A stretch of 64,000 nt of DNA, taken from positions 477,279 to 541,278 of the forward strand of contig NZ_LMFA01000022.1 in NCBI RefSeq assembly GCF_001426565.1. The letters run 5' to 3'. This DNA is from Rhizobium sp. Root482. GTDB lineage: Bacteria; Pseudomonadota; Alphaproteobacteria; Rhizobiales; Rhizobiaceae. The position numbers and the translations under genes were made by a program. Each line of letters begins with the position of its first letter. Position 1 is the stretch's first letter. The notes under the pieces are model-generated. The model saw only the letters and a program-made list of their open reading frames with translations. It had not been told where the DNA came from and ran no database searches. Of the stretch, positions 42,153 to 50,730 are shown one piece after another.

Positions 42153-42683
42153 ATGACACAGGACATGGTGAAGCTCATCGAGCCGATCATTCCGGCGCTC
42201 CGCCGCTATGCCCGCGCCTTGATGAAGGATCGTTCCGCCGCCGACGACCTCGTCCAGGATTGCCTGGAACGGGCCATCGAGCATTGGCACCAGCGGCGCA
42301 AGGACGGCAGCCCCCGCGCCTGGATTTTCGCCATTCTGCACAATCTGGCCATGACCCGGCTGCGGCGCACCACGCAGCGTCCGGCGCATGTCACCCTGGA
42401 CGATGCGGATGACAGAAGCCTCTCGGTCGCCGCCCGCCAGGAGGACCGCTTGCGCTACCGCGACCTGCTCCATGCCATCGATCTCCTGCCGGAGGACCAG
42501 CGCAGCGTCCTCCTGCTTGTCACGGTCGAGGAACTGTCCTACGCCGATACGGCGCAGGCCCTGAACATTCCGATCGGAACCGTCATGTCCCGTCTGTCCC
42601 GCGCCCGCGAACGCCTGCACAAGCTGATGTCGGGGGATGCCAGCCTACAGTCGAGCCACCCTCATCTGCGGAGCGTGAAATGA
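42153..42683 (+). CDS. ECF-family RNA polymerase sigma factor
   Basis: 176 residues. Region 2 (about 10-75) has RRYARALMKDRSAADDLVQDCLERAIEH, and region 4 (about 115-165) has LPEDQRSVLLLVTVEELSYADTAQALN with the recognition helix IPIGTVMSRLSRARERL. There is no region 3, as in ECF factors. It overlaps the anti-sigma gene by 4 bp (ATGA), so the pair is made in step. A matching promoter is found upstream of itself and of the Tat-exported propeller gene. Confidence 0.92.
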   Translation: MTQDMVKLIEPIIPALRRYARALMKDRSAADDLVQDCLERAIEHWHQRRKDGSPRAWIFAILHNLAMTRLRRTTQRPAHVTLDDADDRSLSVAARQEDRLRYRDLLHAIDLLPEDQRSVLLLVTVEELSYADTAQALNIPIGTVMSRLSRARERLHKLMSGDASLQSSHPHLRSVK

Positions 42684-43459
42684 GCACGAGCCCCATCACC
42701 GAAGACGACCTCAACGCCTTCGTCGATCATGCACTGGAGCCGGCGCGCCACGCGGAGGTCGTCGCCTATCTGGAGACCCATCCCGATGTCGCGCGCCGGG
42801 TCGCCGGCTACTGCGAGCAGCGCGAACAGCTGCGTGCGGCCCTTGCCCCGATCGCCGAGGAGCCGCTGCCGCCCGAACTCAACCTGTCGCGCCTCATTGC
42901 CGAGCGCCGCCGGCCGCGCCCGGCCCGCAGATGGGCCATGGCGGTGGCAGCCACGCTTCTGTTGTCGTTCGGCGGCGCCGGTGGCTGGATGCTGCGCGAT
43001 ATGGGGCTGCCCACTTCCAGGGGTCTTGAAACGATCGCGCAGGAGGCAGCCGACAGCTACAGGGTCTACGCCGCCGACCGGAACCGCCCGGTGGAAATCC
43101 GTGCCGACGAGCGGCCCGCCCTTGCGCAATGGGCGGCGAGCCGGCTCGGACGACCGGTTGCCATCCCGGACCTCGCGGCATCCGGCTATCGCTTCATGGG
43201 CGGGCGCGTCGTGCCCACCAATCACGGCCCGGCGGCAATGTTCATGTATGACGACGACAAGGGCACCCGCCTTGTCATGCTTGCCCGCCCGATGGCCATT
43301 GAGCGGGAGGGGCCGATGTCTCCCTATTCGAACGGCGACGTGAACGGCTATGCCTGGTCCGAAGGCGGCCTCGGCTACAGCCTCGTCGGCCCGGTGGAGG
43401 CCGCAAGGCTCCACCCGACCGCCGACGAGGCGCGCCGCCAGTTGAAGAACAGCGTCTAG
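42680..43459 (+). CDS. Membrane anti-sigma factor
   Basis: 259 residues. The N-terminal 70 residues are cytosolic with a zinc-finger-like His/Cys pair (DHALEPARHAEVV and GYCEQREQL). One membrane helix is at about 92-110 (AVAATLLLSFGGAGGWML). The periplasmic part follows (about 115-259), with FMYDDDKGTRLVMLARPM, resembling the sensor domain of anti-sigma proteins of this type. It holds the sigma factor until an envelope signal, which I cannot name, triggers release. Confidence 0.85.
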   Translation: MSTSPITEDDLNAFVDHALEPARHAEVVAYLETHPDVARRVAGYCEQREQLRAALAPIAEEPLPPELNLSRLIAERRRPRPARRWAMAVAATLLLSFGGAGGWMLRDMGLPTSRGLETIAQEAADSYRVYAADRNRPVEIRADERPALAQWAASRLGRPVAIPDLAASGYRFMGGRVVPTNHGPAAMFMYDDDKGTRLVMLARPMAIEREGPMSPYSNGDVNGYAWSEGGLGYSLVGPVEAARLHPTADEARRQLKNSV

Positions 43460-43686
43460 CGCATCTCGGGGAACAGAGATGGACGGCCCCGGCTTCGCTC
43501 GCTTTGAGCGGGCTTGGGATACCGTTGCCTCCTTGCCAACCGTCCCCTGGGTCGAGAGCACCGGCAAGGCTCGGCTGCCGATGCCGTTCATCCGTCACAC
43601 CTCCGCCCTTCACGCGACCGTGATCGCGGCGACTGGAATAAGAGCCGGTCCGGTGAGTCAAACAGGCGACAACGAAAGGAAGCCAG
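43460..43686. promoter_or_regulatory. Gap with second ECF-type promoter before the propeller gene
   Basis: The 227-bp gap contains GGAATAA (43635-43641), 15 bp, then GTCAA (43657-43661), the same pattern as before the sigma gene, 26 bp from the propeller start. A 72-codon open frame at 43479-43697 has poor coding quality and runs into the next gene; I do not count it as a gene. Confidence 0.55.
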
Positions 43687-45078
43687 ATGACCACTGAACC
43701 AACCCATTATATCCGTCGCCGTACCGTCCTCCAGGTTGCCGGCGCCATTGCCGCCGCCAGCGTCGTTCCCGCCTTCGGCAGGGCCAATGCCGCCGAGACC
43801 GCCGGCCCCAAGCCCGGCGACCGCGTTTTCCTCACCAATGAGGATTCCAATACGCTGACGGCCATCGACCCGGTAACCGACGAGATCATCGGCACCGTCA
43901 ACCTGACGAGCTTCGACGAGGATCCCCGTCCTCCCTTCCGCTTCGTCACCGGCGGCGTCATGCCGGCGCATGGCGAGATGATACAGAAGCCGCTCTATCA
44001 CGGCGCGATCTCGATCCATGGATGCGTTCCCTCGCCGGATTCCCGGACGTTTGCGACCTGCGGACGCGGCACCAGCAATCTCTATCTCGTCGATACCACG
44101 ACATTGAAGGTCGTCGGCAATCAGCCCAATCCGCAGGCCAGCGACAAGACAAGCCCGGACGTCCTCACCACCGGCATCCTGGTTGGCCGCGAGCCGCACG
44201 AGCCGGTCTTCACCCGCAACGGCAAGGAAATCTGGGTCGCGGTGCGCGGCGAAGACCGGATAGCGGTCGTGGATGTCGAGAAGGCGCGGGGCGAATCCTC
44301 CGGGGAACTGCCGCGCGGTTCATCGGTGCGCGGCTTTATTCCGACCCTGATCGGCCCGGCGATGATCTGGTTTTCGGCCAAGGGCGAAACGGCCTTCGTC
44401 ATTTCGCAGAAGCTTTCCCGCATCGAGGTTCTCAACGTCAAATATGATGCCGACGGCTTCTCCTCCGTGGAGCACAAGGCGACGATCGACACGACGCAGC
44501 AGGATCGCTTCGGGTTTGCGCCCTTCGTCAAGCTGTCGCCCGACGGCGAGGAGTTCTGGATTTCCCAGAAGCTCGCCGATGCCGTCTCGGTCTACAGCGC
44601 GTCTGGAGAACATGGACTGCAAGACTATGTCATGCTCGGCGAAAAGGCACGGCCCAACCATGTCGAATTCGTCAGCAACGAACGCGCCAGCGTCGCCTAT
44701 GTCACATTCGCCCGCGTCGATGACGACGGCCCGGACGGGGTTGCCTCCAGCCGGATCGGGATCATCGACCGGTCGGCCAAGTCGGGCGAGCGCCGCGTCG
44801 TCGGCGATTTCTTCAGCCATGGACGGGAATCGCACGGCATCTGGACGGATCCTTCCAACACCAAGCTTTATGTCGCGCACGAACTCGACGAACTGCCGGA
44901 CACGCCCAATGCCGGACAGACCGTCTGCACCGTCTTCGACGTCACGGACCCGATGAAGCCGCGCTTCCTTCGCCAGATTCCGCTGGGCACGCTGGATCTG
45001 CCGTCGGGAAAGCTGCGCAACAAGAAATCGATCAACCTCGTCTACGTTCGCCCCGGTTCGCCGAGCGAAACGGCATAA
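43687..45078 (+). CDS. Tat-exported YVTN-type beta-propeller protein
   Basis: 463 residues. The N-terminus YIRRRTVLQVAGAIAAAS is a twin-arginine signal (cleavage at about 36, after ANAA). The mature protein has repeated blades ending in DPVTDEIIGTVNL, DTTTLKVVGNQ and similar units, the YVTN or NHL-like lactonase type. No catalytic site is obvious. It follows the sigma/anti-sigma pair behind a matching promoter, so it is a probable regulon member acting in the periplasm. The DUF305 gene is 11 bp downstream. Confidence 0.82.
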   Translation: MTTEPTHYIRRRTVLQVAGAIAAASVVPAFGRANAAETAGPKPGDRVFLTNEDSNTLTAIDPVTDEIIGTVNLTSFDEDPRPPFRFVTGGVMPAHGEMIQKPLYHGAISIHGCVPSPDSRTFATCGRGTSNLYLVDTTTLKVVGNQPNPQASDKTSPDVLTTGILVGREPHEPVFTRNGKEIWVAVRGEDRIAVVDVEKARGESSGELPRGSSVRGFIPTLIGPAMIWFSAKGETAFVISQKLSRIEVLNVKYDADGFSSVEHKATIDTTQQDRFGFAPFVKLSPDGEEFWISQKLADAVSVYSASGEHGLQDYVMLGEKARPNHVEFVSNERASVAYVTFARVDDDGPDGVASSRIGIIDRSAKSGERRVVGDFFSHGRESHGIWTDPSNTKLYVAHELDELPDTPNAGQTVCTVFDVTDPMKPRFLRQIPLGTLDLPSGKLRNKKSINLVYVRPGSPSETA

Positions 45079-45089
45079 GGAGAAATGAG

Positions 45090-45545
45090 ATGCCCCTGAC
45101 ACGCCGAGCATTTTTCCCGACGGGCTGGTTTGGCGACACGGCGGACGCCGATGTCGTCAACGCGCCGGCCGGGGATGGTTACCTCGCCGATATCTGTTCG
45201 TCGAAACCCGGCAAGCCGGCGGCGCCAGGGGTCGATCCGCTGGACTATGCCAGATTCACCGCGGGAATGCGGACCGGCATGGACAAGATGATGCTCGACA
45301 TGGACGAGGACCCGCCCTCCGGCGACCCGGACCTCGATTTCCTCGTCATGATGATCCCCCATCACTGGGGCGCCACCGAAATGGCCCGGCTCGTGCTTCT
45401 TCACGGACGCGATCCTCTCGTGCGGGAAATCGCCGAGAAGATCCTGGCCACGCAGGTCTCGGAGATCGAGGGCATGCGTGGCCGGCTGGCGGCATTGCGC
45501 GAAAGCGGAGAAATCTATCCTTCCCTGACGGGCAATCGGGGTTAG
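45090..45545 (+). CDS. DUF305 family protein
   Basis: 151 residues beginning MPLTRRAFFPTGWFGDTA. The DUF305 core (about 70-140) shows FLVMMIPHHWGATEMARLVL, with paired histidines, and ATQVSEIEGMRGRL. DUF305 proteins are ferritin-like four-helix bundles, often secreted and linked to copper. Here the usual cleavable signal is weak: RR followed by AFFPTGWFG is not a clear Tat or Sec signal. It lies 11 bp after the propeller gene and forms the last gene of the sigma-controlled set. Confidence 0.8.
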   Translation: MPLTRRAFFPTGWFGDTADADVVNAPAGDGYLADICSSKPGKPAAPGVDPLDYARFTAGMRTGMDKMMLDMDEDPPSGDPDLDFLVMMIPHHWGATEMARLVLLHGRDPLVREIAEKILATQVSEIEGMRGRLAALRESGEIYPSLTGNRG

Positions 45546-45700
45546 GAGGCGACGGCCACGCCCCGGCTGGTTGATGGCGCCGCGCACAATCAGGTCGGCA
45601 TTATAATTTCTGTTATAATCCGCACGGGCGAAGTCTAGCGATGCGGCGGCTACTTGCCTGGGAATGCCCAATCTCTGCCAGCCGCTCCGAGACGCATGCC

Positions 45701-46231
45701 TTAGATCCACGAGGCCTGCGTCCTTGGCAGGCGGCCGTCGGGATCGATGATGTCGAGCTGTGGCGCGCCGGGCGCGTTCCAGCGCCAGAGCGCCACGCAG
45801 GTCCCGCCCGGCGACATGAAGGAGGGATAGACCACACCGTCATAGCCCTGCCCGATCAGCCGGTCGCGCAGCCGGTAAGTTTCGGGAACGGCGCCCCGGT
45901 CGATCTCCATCCGCCATTCGCAGCGGTGGATATTCTCGGAAATCCCAAGTTCGGCCAGCACTGCGGCATCGGTCAGGTCGGCGAGCGCGGCGTCCTCAAG
46001 CTGAAGCTGGGCGATCAGGGCAGGATGCTGGACGAAGCCCTGATTATATTCCGCCCAGGCGGTGGAGAGTTCGCGGGCTGCATAGATGGTCGGCGCGCCC
46101 AAGGGGTTCCAGCGCCCCCCGAACCGCGCGGCCCCCTCGCCCGAAAGCGGCGCGAAGGCCCATTTCGGCACGAAGGCGCGCCACAATTGCACCGCGTTGG
46201 AACGCTCGAGCCTACCGCTCCCTTCAGGCAT
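45701..46231 (-). CDS. RES-domain toxin (NAD+ phosphorylase type)
   Basis: 176 residues from ATG 46231. The RES signature residues are visible: the Arg in LWRAFVPKWA (near 12), RWNPLGAPTIYAARELSTAWAE (arginine near 35, tyrosine near 45, glutamate near 54), and a serine in VVYPSFMSPGGTC near 149. RES toxins such as Mycobacterium MbcT break down NAD+. The gene overlaps the antitoxin by 8 bp, a tight type II TA layout. Confidence 0.88.
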   Translation of the reverse strand: MPEGSGRLERSNAVQLWRAFVPKWAFAPLSGEGAARFGGRWNPLGAPTIYAARELSTAWAEYNQGFVQHPALIAQLQLEDAALADLTDAAVLAELGISENIHRCEWRMEIDRGAVPETYRLRDRLIGQGYDGVVYPSFMSPGGTCVALWRWNAPGAPQLDIIDPDGRLPRTQASWI

Positions 46232-46595
46232 AGACGCCGGACCGGACCGCCTCGAGATAGGCAAGCACCTTGTCCGACTTGCCCTCGCTCACCAGATCAT
46301 AGGCCGTCTTGCCGGCCCAGCCGGGGATCGGCTGGTGCTTGAACCAGATGATCGCGCGGTTCTCGTCGCCGGCCATTTCGCTGGCCATGGCGAGGATGCG
46401 CACCACATGGCTGAGCGCATTGTCGACCTTGCGGGCGCTCGATTTCGCCGTCAGCGTGTTGCGGGCAACACCGATCAGCCGGGCAAGCTCGGATAGCGTC
46501 AGTCCGAGCTTCTCCGAAACGCGGCCGGCGGAAAGAAACGGCGTCTGGCCATCGCTGAAATGCGTCGCCGCCATGTCGAAGCTTAGGGCTGTCAT
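46224..46595 (-). CDS. Xre/MbcA/ParS-type antitoxin of the RES pair
   Basis: 123 residues with AGGAGAATGCC upstream. The N-terminal half has an Xre-like helix-turn-helix (LTLSELARLIGVARNTLTAKSS). The C-terminal half is the MbcA/ParS toxin-binding domain (IIWFKHQPIPGWAGKTAYDLVSEG). It should bind and block the RES toxin and repress the operon at the inverted repeat just upstream. Confidence 0.88.
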   Translation of the reverse strand: MTALSFDMAATHFSDGQTPFLSAGRVSEKLGLTLSELARLIGVARNTLTAKSSARKVDNALSHVVRILAMASEMAGDENRAIIWFKHQPIPGWAGKTAYDLVSEGKSDKVLAYLEAVRSGVYA

Positions 46596-46613
46596 GGCAT
46601 TCTCCTGTCATAG

Positions 46614-46634
46614 TTTGATCAATCCTCTATCAAA
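46614..46634. promoter_or_regulatory. Operator dyad of the RES/Xre operon
   Basis: TTTGAT (46614-46619) and ATCAAA (46629-46634) form an inverted repeat with a 9-bp centre, 19 bp upstream of the antitoxin start. Likely Xre autoregulation site. Confidence 0.5.
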
Positions 46635-46666
46635 ATATGCGCAAATCATGCCTTATTCAAGTGCCG

Positions 46667-47458
46667 TCAGATCTTTTGCCGCCACCCCGGCTGGCGCCGC
46701 TCCAGGAAGGCCGAAATGCCTTCCCTCGCCTCTGCCGTCTCCCAGCAATCGGCCAGCCGCTCGATCGTCGCATCGATGACCGCCTCGGTGATCGGCATGC
46801 CGAGCGAGCGGGCGAGCGCCTTGGCGCGGCCAACGGCGCCCGGCGCCACCTGTAGATAGGGCAGCACCTCCGCCTCCACCGCCGCATCGAGATCCGTCGT
46901 CGCAACGACCCTGGTCAGGAGCCCTGCGCGCTGCGCACTTGCCGCATCGATGATCTCGGCGGACATGAACAGCGGCCGGGCCCGGCCCTCGCCGATGCGG
47001 GCGATCACATAGGGACTGATTGTCGCCGGGATCAGCCCCAGCCGGGTCTCCGTCAGTCCGAATTTCGCCGTTTCGGCCGCGATCGCCACATCGGCAATGC
47101 AGAGCAGGCCGATGCCGCCGCCGAAGGCATTGCCATGCACCCGGGCAATCAACGGCTTTTCCAGCTCGTTCAGGGCCTTGAACATCAGGGCCAGCCGCCG
47201 CGCTTCCACCATCCGGGTCTGCCGGTCGGCCTCGATCTGCACCCGCATCCAGCCAAGATCGCCGCCGGCGCAGAAACTTGCCCCTTCGCCCGAAAGAACG
47301 ACCACACGCACATTTTCATCGGTGCTGAGGCGTGCCGCCACCGCGGTCAGTTCGTCGATCATCGCCGCCGACATGGCATTGTGCTTTTCCGGGCAGGCAA
47401 GCGTCAGGTACGCCACGCCCCGGCCGTCGATCGCCAGGCGGATCGTTTCAAATGTCAT
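46667..47458 (-). CDS. liuC: Enoyl-CoA hydratase family, probable methylglutaconyl-CoA hydratase
   Basis: 263 residues of the crotonase fold. The oxyanion-hole motifs are visible in GASFCAGGDLGWM near 60 and HGNAFGGGIGLLC near 108, with the catalytic glutamate region TETRLGLIPATIS near 136. In a leucine operon it hydrates 3-methylglutaconyl-CoA to HMG-CoA. Its ATG overlaps the HMG-CoA lyase stop by 4 bp. The context makes this role likely; a general enoyl-CoA hydratase is the alternative. Confidence 0.85.
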   Translation of the reverse strand: MTFETIRLAIDGRGVAYLTLACPEKHNAMSAAMIDELTAVAARLSTDENVRVVVLSGEGASFCAGGDLGWMRVQIEADRQTRMVEARRLALMFKALNELEKPLIARVHGNAFGGGIGLLCIADVAIAAETAKFGLTETRLGLIPATISPYVIARIGEGRARPLFMSAEIIDAASAQRAGLLTRVVATTDLDAAVEAEVLPYLQVAPGAVGRAKALARSLGMPITEAVIDATIERLADCWETAEAREGISAFLERRQPGWRQKI

Positions 47459-48336
47459 GCCGCACTCCTCAAACCACGCGCAAAATCGCTAGCCCTTTCA
47501 AGCGCGTCCTGCGCAAGACCGGTCTCGAAACCCTGCGCCCTTAGATAGCGATCGACCAGCAGCGTATCGACATTGCCCTTGGCGCCCGGTGCATAGGGGC
47601 AGCCGCCAAGGCCGCCGACCGAGGCGTCGAACACCCGGAGGCCGCGCTCCAGTGCCACGCCGATATTGTCGAGTGCCCGGCCGTCCGTATCGTGGAAATG
47701 CCCGGCCAGCCGGAAGACCGGCATAGTTTCAAGCACCGCATCCAGCATCCGCTCCACCGCCTCCGGCCTGCCCTTGCCGATCGTGTCGCCAAGGCTGATC
47801 TCGTAACAGCCAAGCGCTTCAAGCCGCGTCACGACACCCGCCACGGCAACCGGTGCCACGGCGCCCTCATAGGGGCACTCCACCACGCAGCTGACATAGC
47901 CGCGCACCGGAATGCCGTGATGACGAGCCGCCTCTGCCACGGGACGAAAGCGCTCTAGGCTTTCGTCGATCGAGCAGTTGATATTCTGGCGCGAAAAACT
48001 CTCCGATGCGGAGGCGAAGATCGCCACCTCGTCGGCGCGGGCCGAAAGCGCCGCCTCGAACCCTTTGAGATTGGGCGTCAGCACCGCATAGCGAACCCCA
48101 GGATTGCGCAATATCCCGGCCATCACCTCGGCGGCATCGCCAAGCTGCGGCACCCATTTCGGGCTGACGAAACTGGTGACCTCGATGCGTTCGAAACCGC
48201 AATCCGAAAGCATGTCGACGAGCCGGATCTTTTCATCGGTGCCGATCAGGGCCTTCTCGTTCTGAAGCCCGTCCCTGGGCGACATTTCGACGATCGTCAC
48301 ATGCGGCGCTCCAGCCGCTAGTTGCGCGGCCGACAT
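47455..48336 (-). CDS. mvaB: Hydroxymethylglutaryl-CoA lyase
   Basis: 293 residues of the HMG-CoA lyase/homocitrate synthase TIM-barrel family. Motifs are EMSPRDGLQNEK near residue 17 (the metal and catalytic Asp), FVSPKWVPQLGD near 56, SLGDTIGKG near 202, the two histidines in GHFHDTDGRA near 233, and GGLGGCPYAPGAKGN near 262 with the catalytic cysteine loop. It splits HMG-CoA into acetoacetate and acetyl-CoA, the last step of leucine breakdown. Coupled to mccA upstream and to the hydratase downstream. Confidence 0.95.
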   Translation of the reverse strand: MSAAQLAAGAPHVTIVEMSPRDGLQNEKALIGTDEKIRLVDMLSDCGFERIEVTSFVSPKWVPQLGDAAEVMAGILRNPGVRYAVLTPNLKGFEAALSARADEVAIFASASESFSRQNINCSIDESLERFRPVAEAARHHGIPVRGYVSCVVECPYEGAVAPVAVAGVVTRLEALGCYEISLGDTIGKGRPEAVERMLDAVLETMPVFRLAGHFHDTDGRALDNIGVALERGLRVFDASVGGLGGCPYAPGAKGNVDTLLVDRYLRAQGFETGLAQDALERASDFARGLRSAA

Positions 48337-50321
48337 CAGGCGTCCTCCGGCTTCAGCGAAAGCAGCAGCGTGCCCTCGCTCGTCTGGTCGCCCTCGGCAA
48401 CCGAGAGCGTCTCGACGATCCCGTCACGGCTCGCGGTAAGCGTCAGCTCCATCTTCATCGCCTCCATGACGATCAGGGCATCGCCGGAAGAGACCGCGTC
48501 GCCCTCGCGCACCCTGACCAGCTTGATCAGGCCCGGCATCGGCGCAATGAGATGATCGCCGCCTTGAGAATCTTCAGCCGCCTGGTCGAGCGGATCGATG
48601 GTGTGGAATTCATGGACCCGACCGTCGAGGATCAGGCCCAGGCCGCGCGGCAGGGCCAGTACCGTGATGCCGATCTGCCGGCCGTCGATTTCCGCCTGGC
48701 AACCGCTTTCCGTCCTGCCGCCGATCCGCACCGGAACGATCCGATCGCCAATATGGACGGCAAACAGGTCGAGACCGCGCGCTGCCACTCGCAGGCTGTG
48801 CCGCTCGCCCTGATGATCGAGCGTCACCGTGCGGGTCGCCTGCCCCCAGATCTGCCAATGGCCAAGCGAGGCGAAGGGATCGCCGGCCGGCGGCGTCTTG
48901 AGAATGCCGAGCGAGACGACGGCCGCAAGCGCCACCACCGTAGCGTCAGGCGCCTCCCGTTGCGTCAGCCCTTCGACCTCACGGTCGATCAACCCCGTAT
49001 CGGGATGGCCGGCCACGAAATCCGCCTGCTCGCTCAGCCGGGCCAGAAAATCGAGATTATTGGCGACGCCGCCGATATGGCTCACCTTCAGCGCCTGCGT
49101 CAGCCGGGCAAGGGCGGCGGCGCGCGTCGGCCCGTGGACGATCAGCTTGGCGATCATCGGATCGTAAAAGGGGCTCACCCGGTCGCCCTGCCGCACGCCG
49201 GTATCGATGCGGGCGCCGGTTTCGGGAAAGCTGAGATGCGAAAGCCTGCCGGTCGAGGGCAGGAAGCCGCGCGCCGGATCCTCGGCATAGACCCGCGCCT
49301 CGAAGGCCCAGCCGTCGATCGCAAGCTCCGACTGCTTCTTCGGCAGGGGCTCCCCGGCCGCCACCCGCAATTGCCATTCCACCAGGTCAAGCCCGCTGAT
49401 CGCCTCCGTTACCGGATGCTCGACCTGCAGCCGCGTGTTCATTTCCATGAAGAAGAACCTGTCCGGCCACAATCCGTCCGTGACATCGGCGATGAACTCC
49501 ACCGTGCCGGCACCGCTATAGCCGATCGCCTGGGCGGCGCGCACGGCGGCATCGCCCATGGCGTGCCGCATCTGCGCCGTCATGCCCGGCGCCGGCGCCT
49601 CCTCGATCACCTTCTGGTGGCGCCGCTGCAGCGAACAATCCCGCTCGAACAGATGCACGACATTGCCATGCCGGTCGCCGAACACCTGGATTTCGATGTG
49701 ACGCGGCTTGGTGAGATATTTCTCGATCAGCACCGCGCCATCAGCGAAGGCCGCCACGGCCTCGCGCCGTGCCGCCTCGAGCGCAGCGGCAAATTCGTCT
49801 TCCCGGTCAACCCGGCGCATGCCCTTGCCGCCGCCGCCGGCCCGGGCCTTGATCAGCACCGGATAGCCGATTTCGGCCGCCCGTTCGCCGAGGAAGGCCG
49901 CGTCCTGGTTGTCGCCATGATAGCCCGGAACCACCCGTACGCCCGCCTTTTCCATCAGCGCCTTGGCCGCATCCTTCAGCCCCATGGCGCGGATGGCGGA
50001 AGGCGAAGGGCCGATGAAGGCGAGGCCCGCCGCCTCCACCGCTTCGGCAAATTCCGCATTCTCGGACAGGAAGCCATAGCCCGGATGCACCGCCTCTGCC
50101 CCGGACTTTTCCGCGGCGGCCAGGATGCGCTCGATCGACAGATAGCTTTCACTCGCCGCCGCCGTACCGATGCGGAAGGCCTCGTCGGCCAGTTCGACAT
50201 GCAGTGCCGCCGCATCCGCATCGGAATAGACGGCCACCGTGCGGATGCCGAGGCGCTGCGCCGTGCGGATGATGCGGCAGGCGATTTCGCCGCGATTGGC
50301 AATGAGGATCTTCGAAAACAT
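48336..50321 (-). CDS. mccA: Methylcrotonyl-CoA carboxylase, biotin-containing alpha subunit
   Basis: 661 residues. The biotin carboxylase domain (1-450) includes HPGYGFLSENA near 80, the ATP-grasp loop RAGGGGKGMRRV near 161, and MNTRLQVEHPVTE near 286. The C-terminal biotinyl domain (about 585-661) has VMEAMKMEL with the biotinylated lysine near 623. With the beta subunit it carboxylates 3-methylcrotonyl-CoA from leucine. Its end overlaps the HMG-CoA lyase start by one base. Geranyl-CoA carboxylase is the only serious alternative and is excluded by the leucine-type neighbours. Confidence 0.94.
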   Translation of the reverse strand: MFSKILIANRGEIACRIIRTAQRLGIRTVAVYSDADAAALHVELADEAFRIGTAAASESYLSIERILAAAEKSGAEAVHPGYGFLSENAEFAEAVEAAGLAFIGPSPSAIRAMGLKDAAKALMEKAGVRVVPGYHGDNQDAAFLGERAAEIGYPVLIKARAGGGGKGMRRVDREDEFAAALEAARREAVAAFADGAVLIEKYLTKPRHIEIQVFGDRHGNVVHLFERDCSLQRRHQKVIEEAPAPGMTAQMRHAMGDAAVRAAQAIGYSGAGTVEFIADVTDGLWPDRFFFMEMNTRLQVEHPVTEAISGLDLVEWQLRVAAGEPLPKKQSELAIDGWAFEARVYAEDPARGFLPSTGRLSHLSFPETGARIDTGVRQGDRVSPFYDPMIAKLIVHGPTRAAALARLTQALKVSHIGGVANNLDFLARLSEQADFVAGHPDTGLIDREVEGLTQREAPDATVVALAAVVSLGILKTPPAGDPFASLGHWQIWGQATRTVTLDHQGERHSLRVAARGLDLFAVHIGDRIVPVRIGGRTESGCQAEIDGRQIGITVLALPRGLGLILDGRVHEFHTIDPLDQAAEDSQGGDHLIAPMPGLIKLVRVREGDAVSSGDALIVMEAMKMELTLTASRDGIVETLSVAEGDQTSEGTLLLSLKPEDA

Positions 50322-50336
50322 CGATACCGTCCCGGT

Positions 50337-50720
50337 CTATTGCGCGGCCGTCACCTCGACCTCGAGAAGCCAGGCCTCGTCGAAGATGCCGGCGATCACC
50401 ACCGTCATCGCCGGCGCCAGGCTTCCGAGATAATCGCTGCGGATTTCGCGATTGGCGGTGGCGTGGTGCCTATCGGCAAGATAGGTGGTGATCTTGACGA
50501 TATCCGCCTTGCCCATGCCGGCCGCCTTCAGCTGCGCATCGATATTCAGCCAGACCTGGCGCGCCTGCGCCTCGAAGCCGGCGGGCAAGACATCATCCGA
50601 GGCGGTTGGAATCTGGCCGCTGACGAACAGCACCCTGCGGAAATCCTCGATCGCGACCGCCTGCGAATAGCCGCCGCGCGGCTGGGGCGCATTCATGGCA
50701 TTGTGTATTTCGCGTTTCAT
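50337..50720 (-). CDS. RidA family protein within the leucine operon
   Basis: 127 residues from ATG 50720 (MKREIHNAMNAPQPRGGYSQA). It is a second, different RidA/YjgF family member: FVSGQIPTASDDVL near 32, and IVKITTYLADRHHA near 79. It stands between mccB (10 bp) and mccA (15 bp) in the same direction, so it is an operon member, not a stray gene. RidA relatives remove reactive enamine or imine intermediates; a role in protecting biotin- or PLP-linked steps here would be an inference only. Confidence 0.85.
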   Translation of the reverse strand: MKREIHNAMNAPQPRGGYSQAVAIEDFRRVLFVSGQIPTASDDVLPAGFEAQARQVWLNIDAQLKAAGMGKADIVKITTYLADRHHATANREIRSDYLGSLAPAMTVVIAGIFDEAWLLEVEVTAAQ

Positions 50721-50730
50721 GATCGTCTCC

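Noticed and set aside
43479..43697. 72-codon frame between anti-sigma and propeller genes
   Set aside because: Poor coding quality, no family, and it runs into the next gene. The stretch is better explained by the ECF-type promoter.
45601..45619. TTATAAT repeated twice
   Set aside because: It lies between two convergent genes with nothing downstream to drive. Taken as a chance AT-rich patch.
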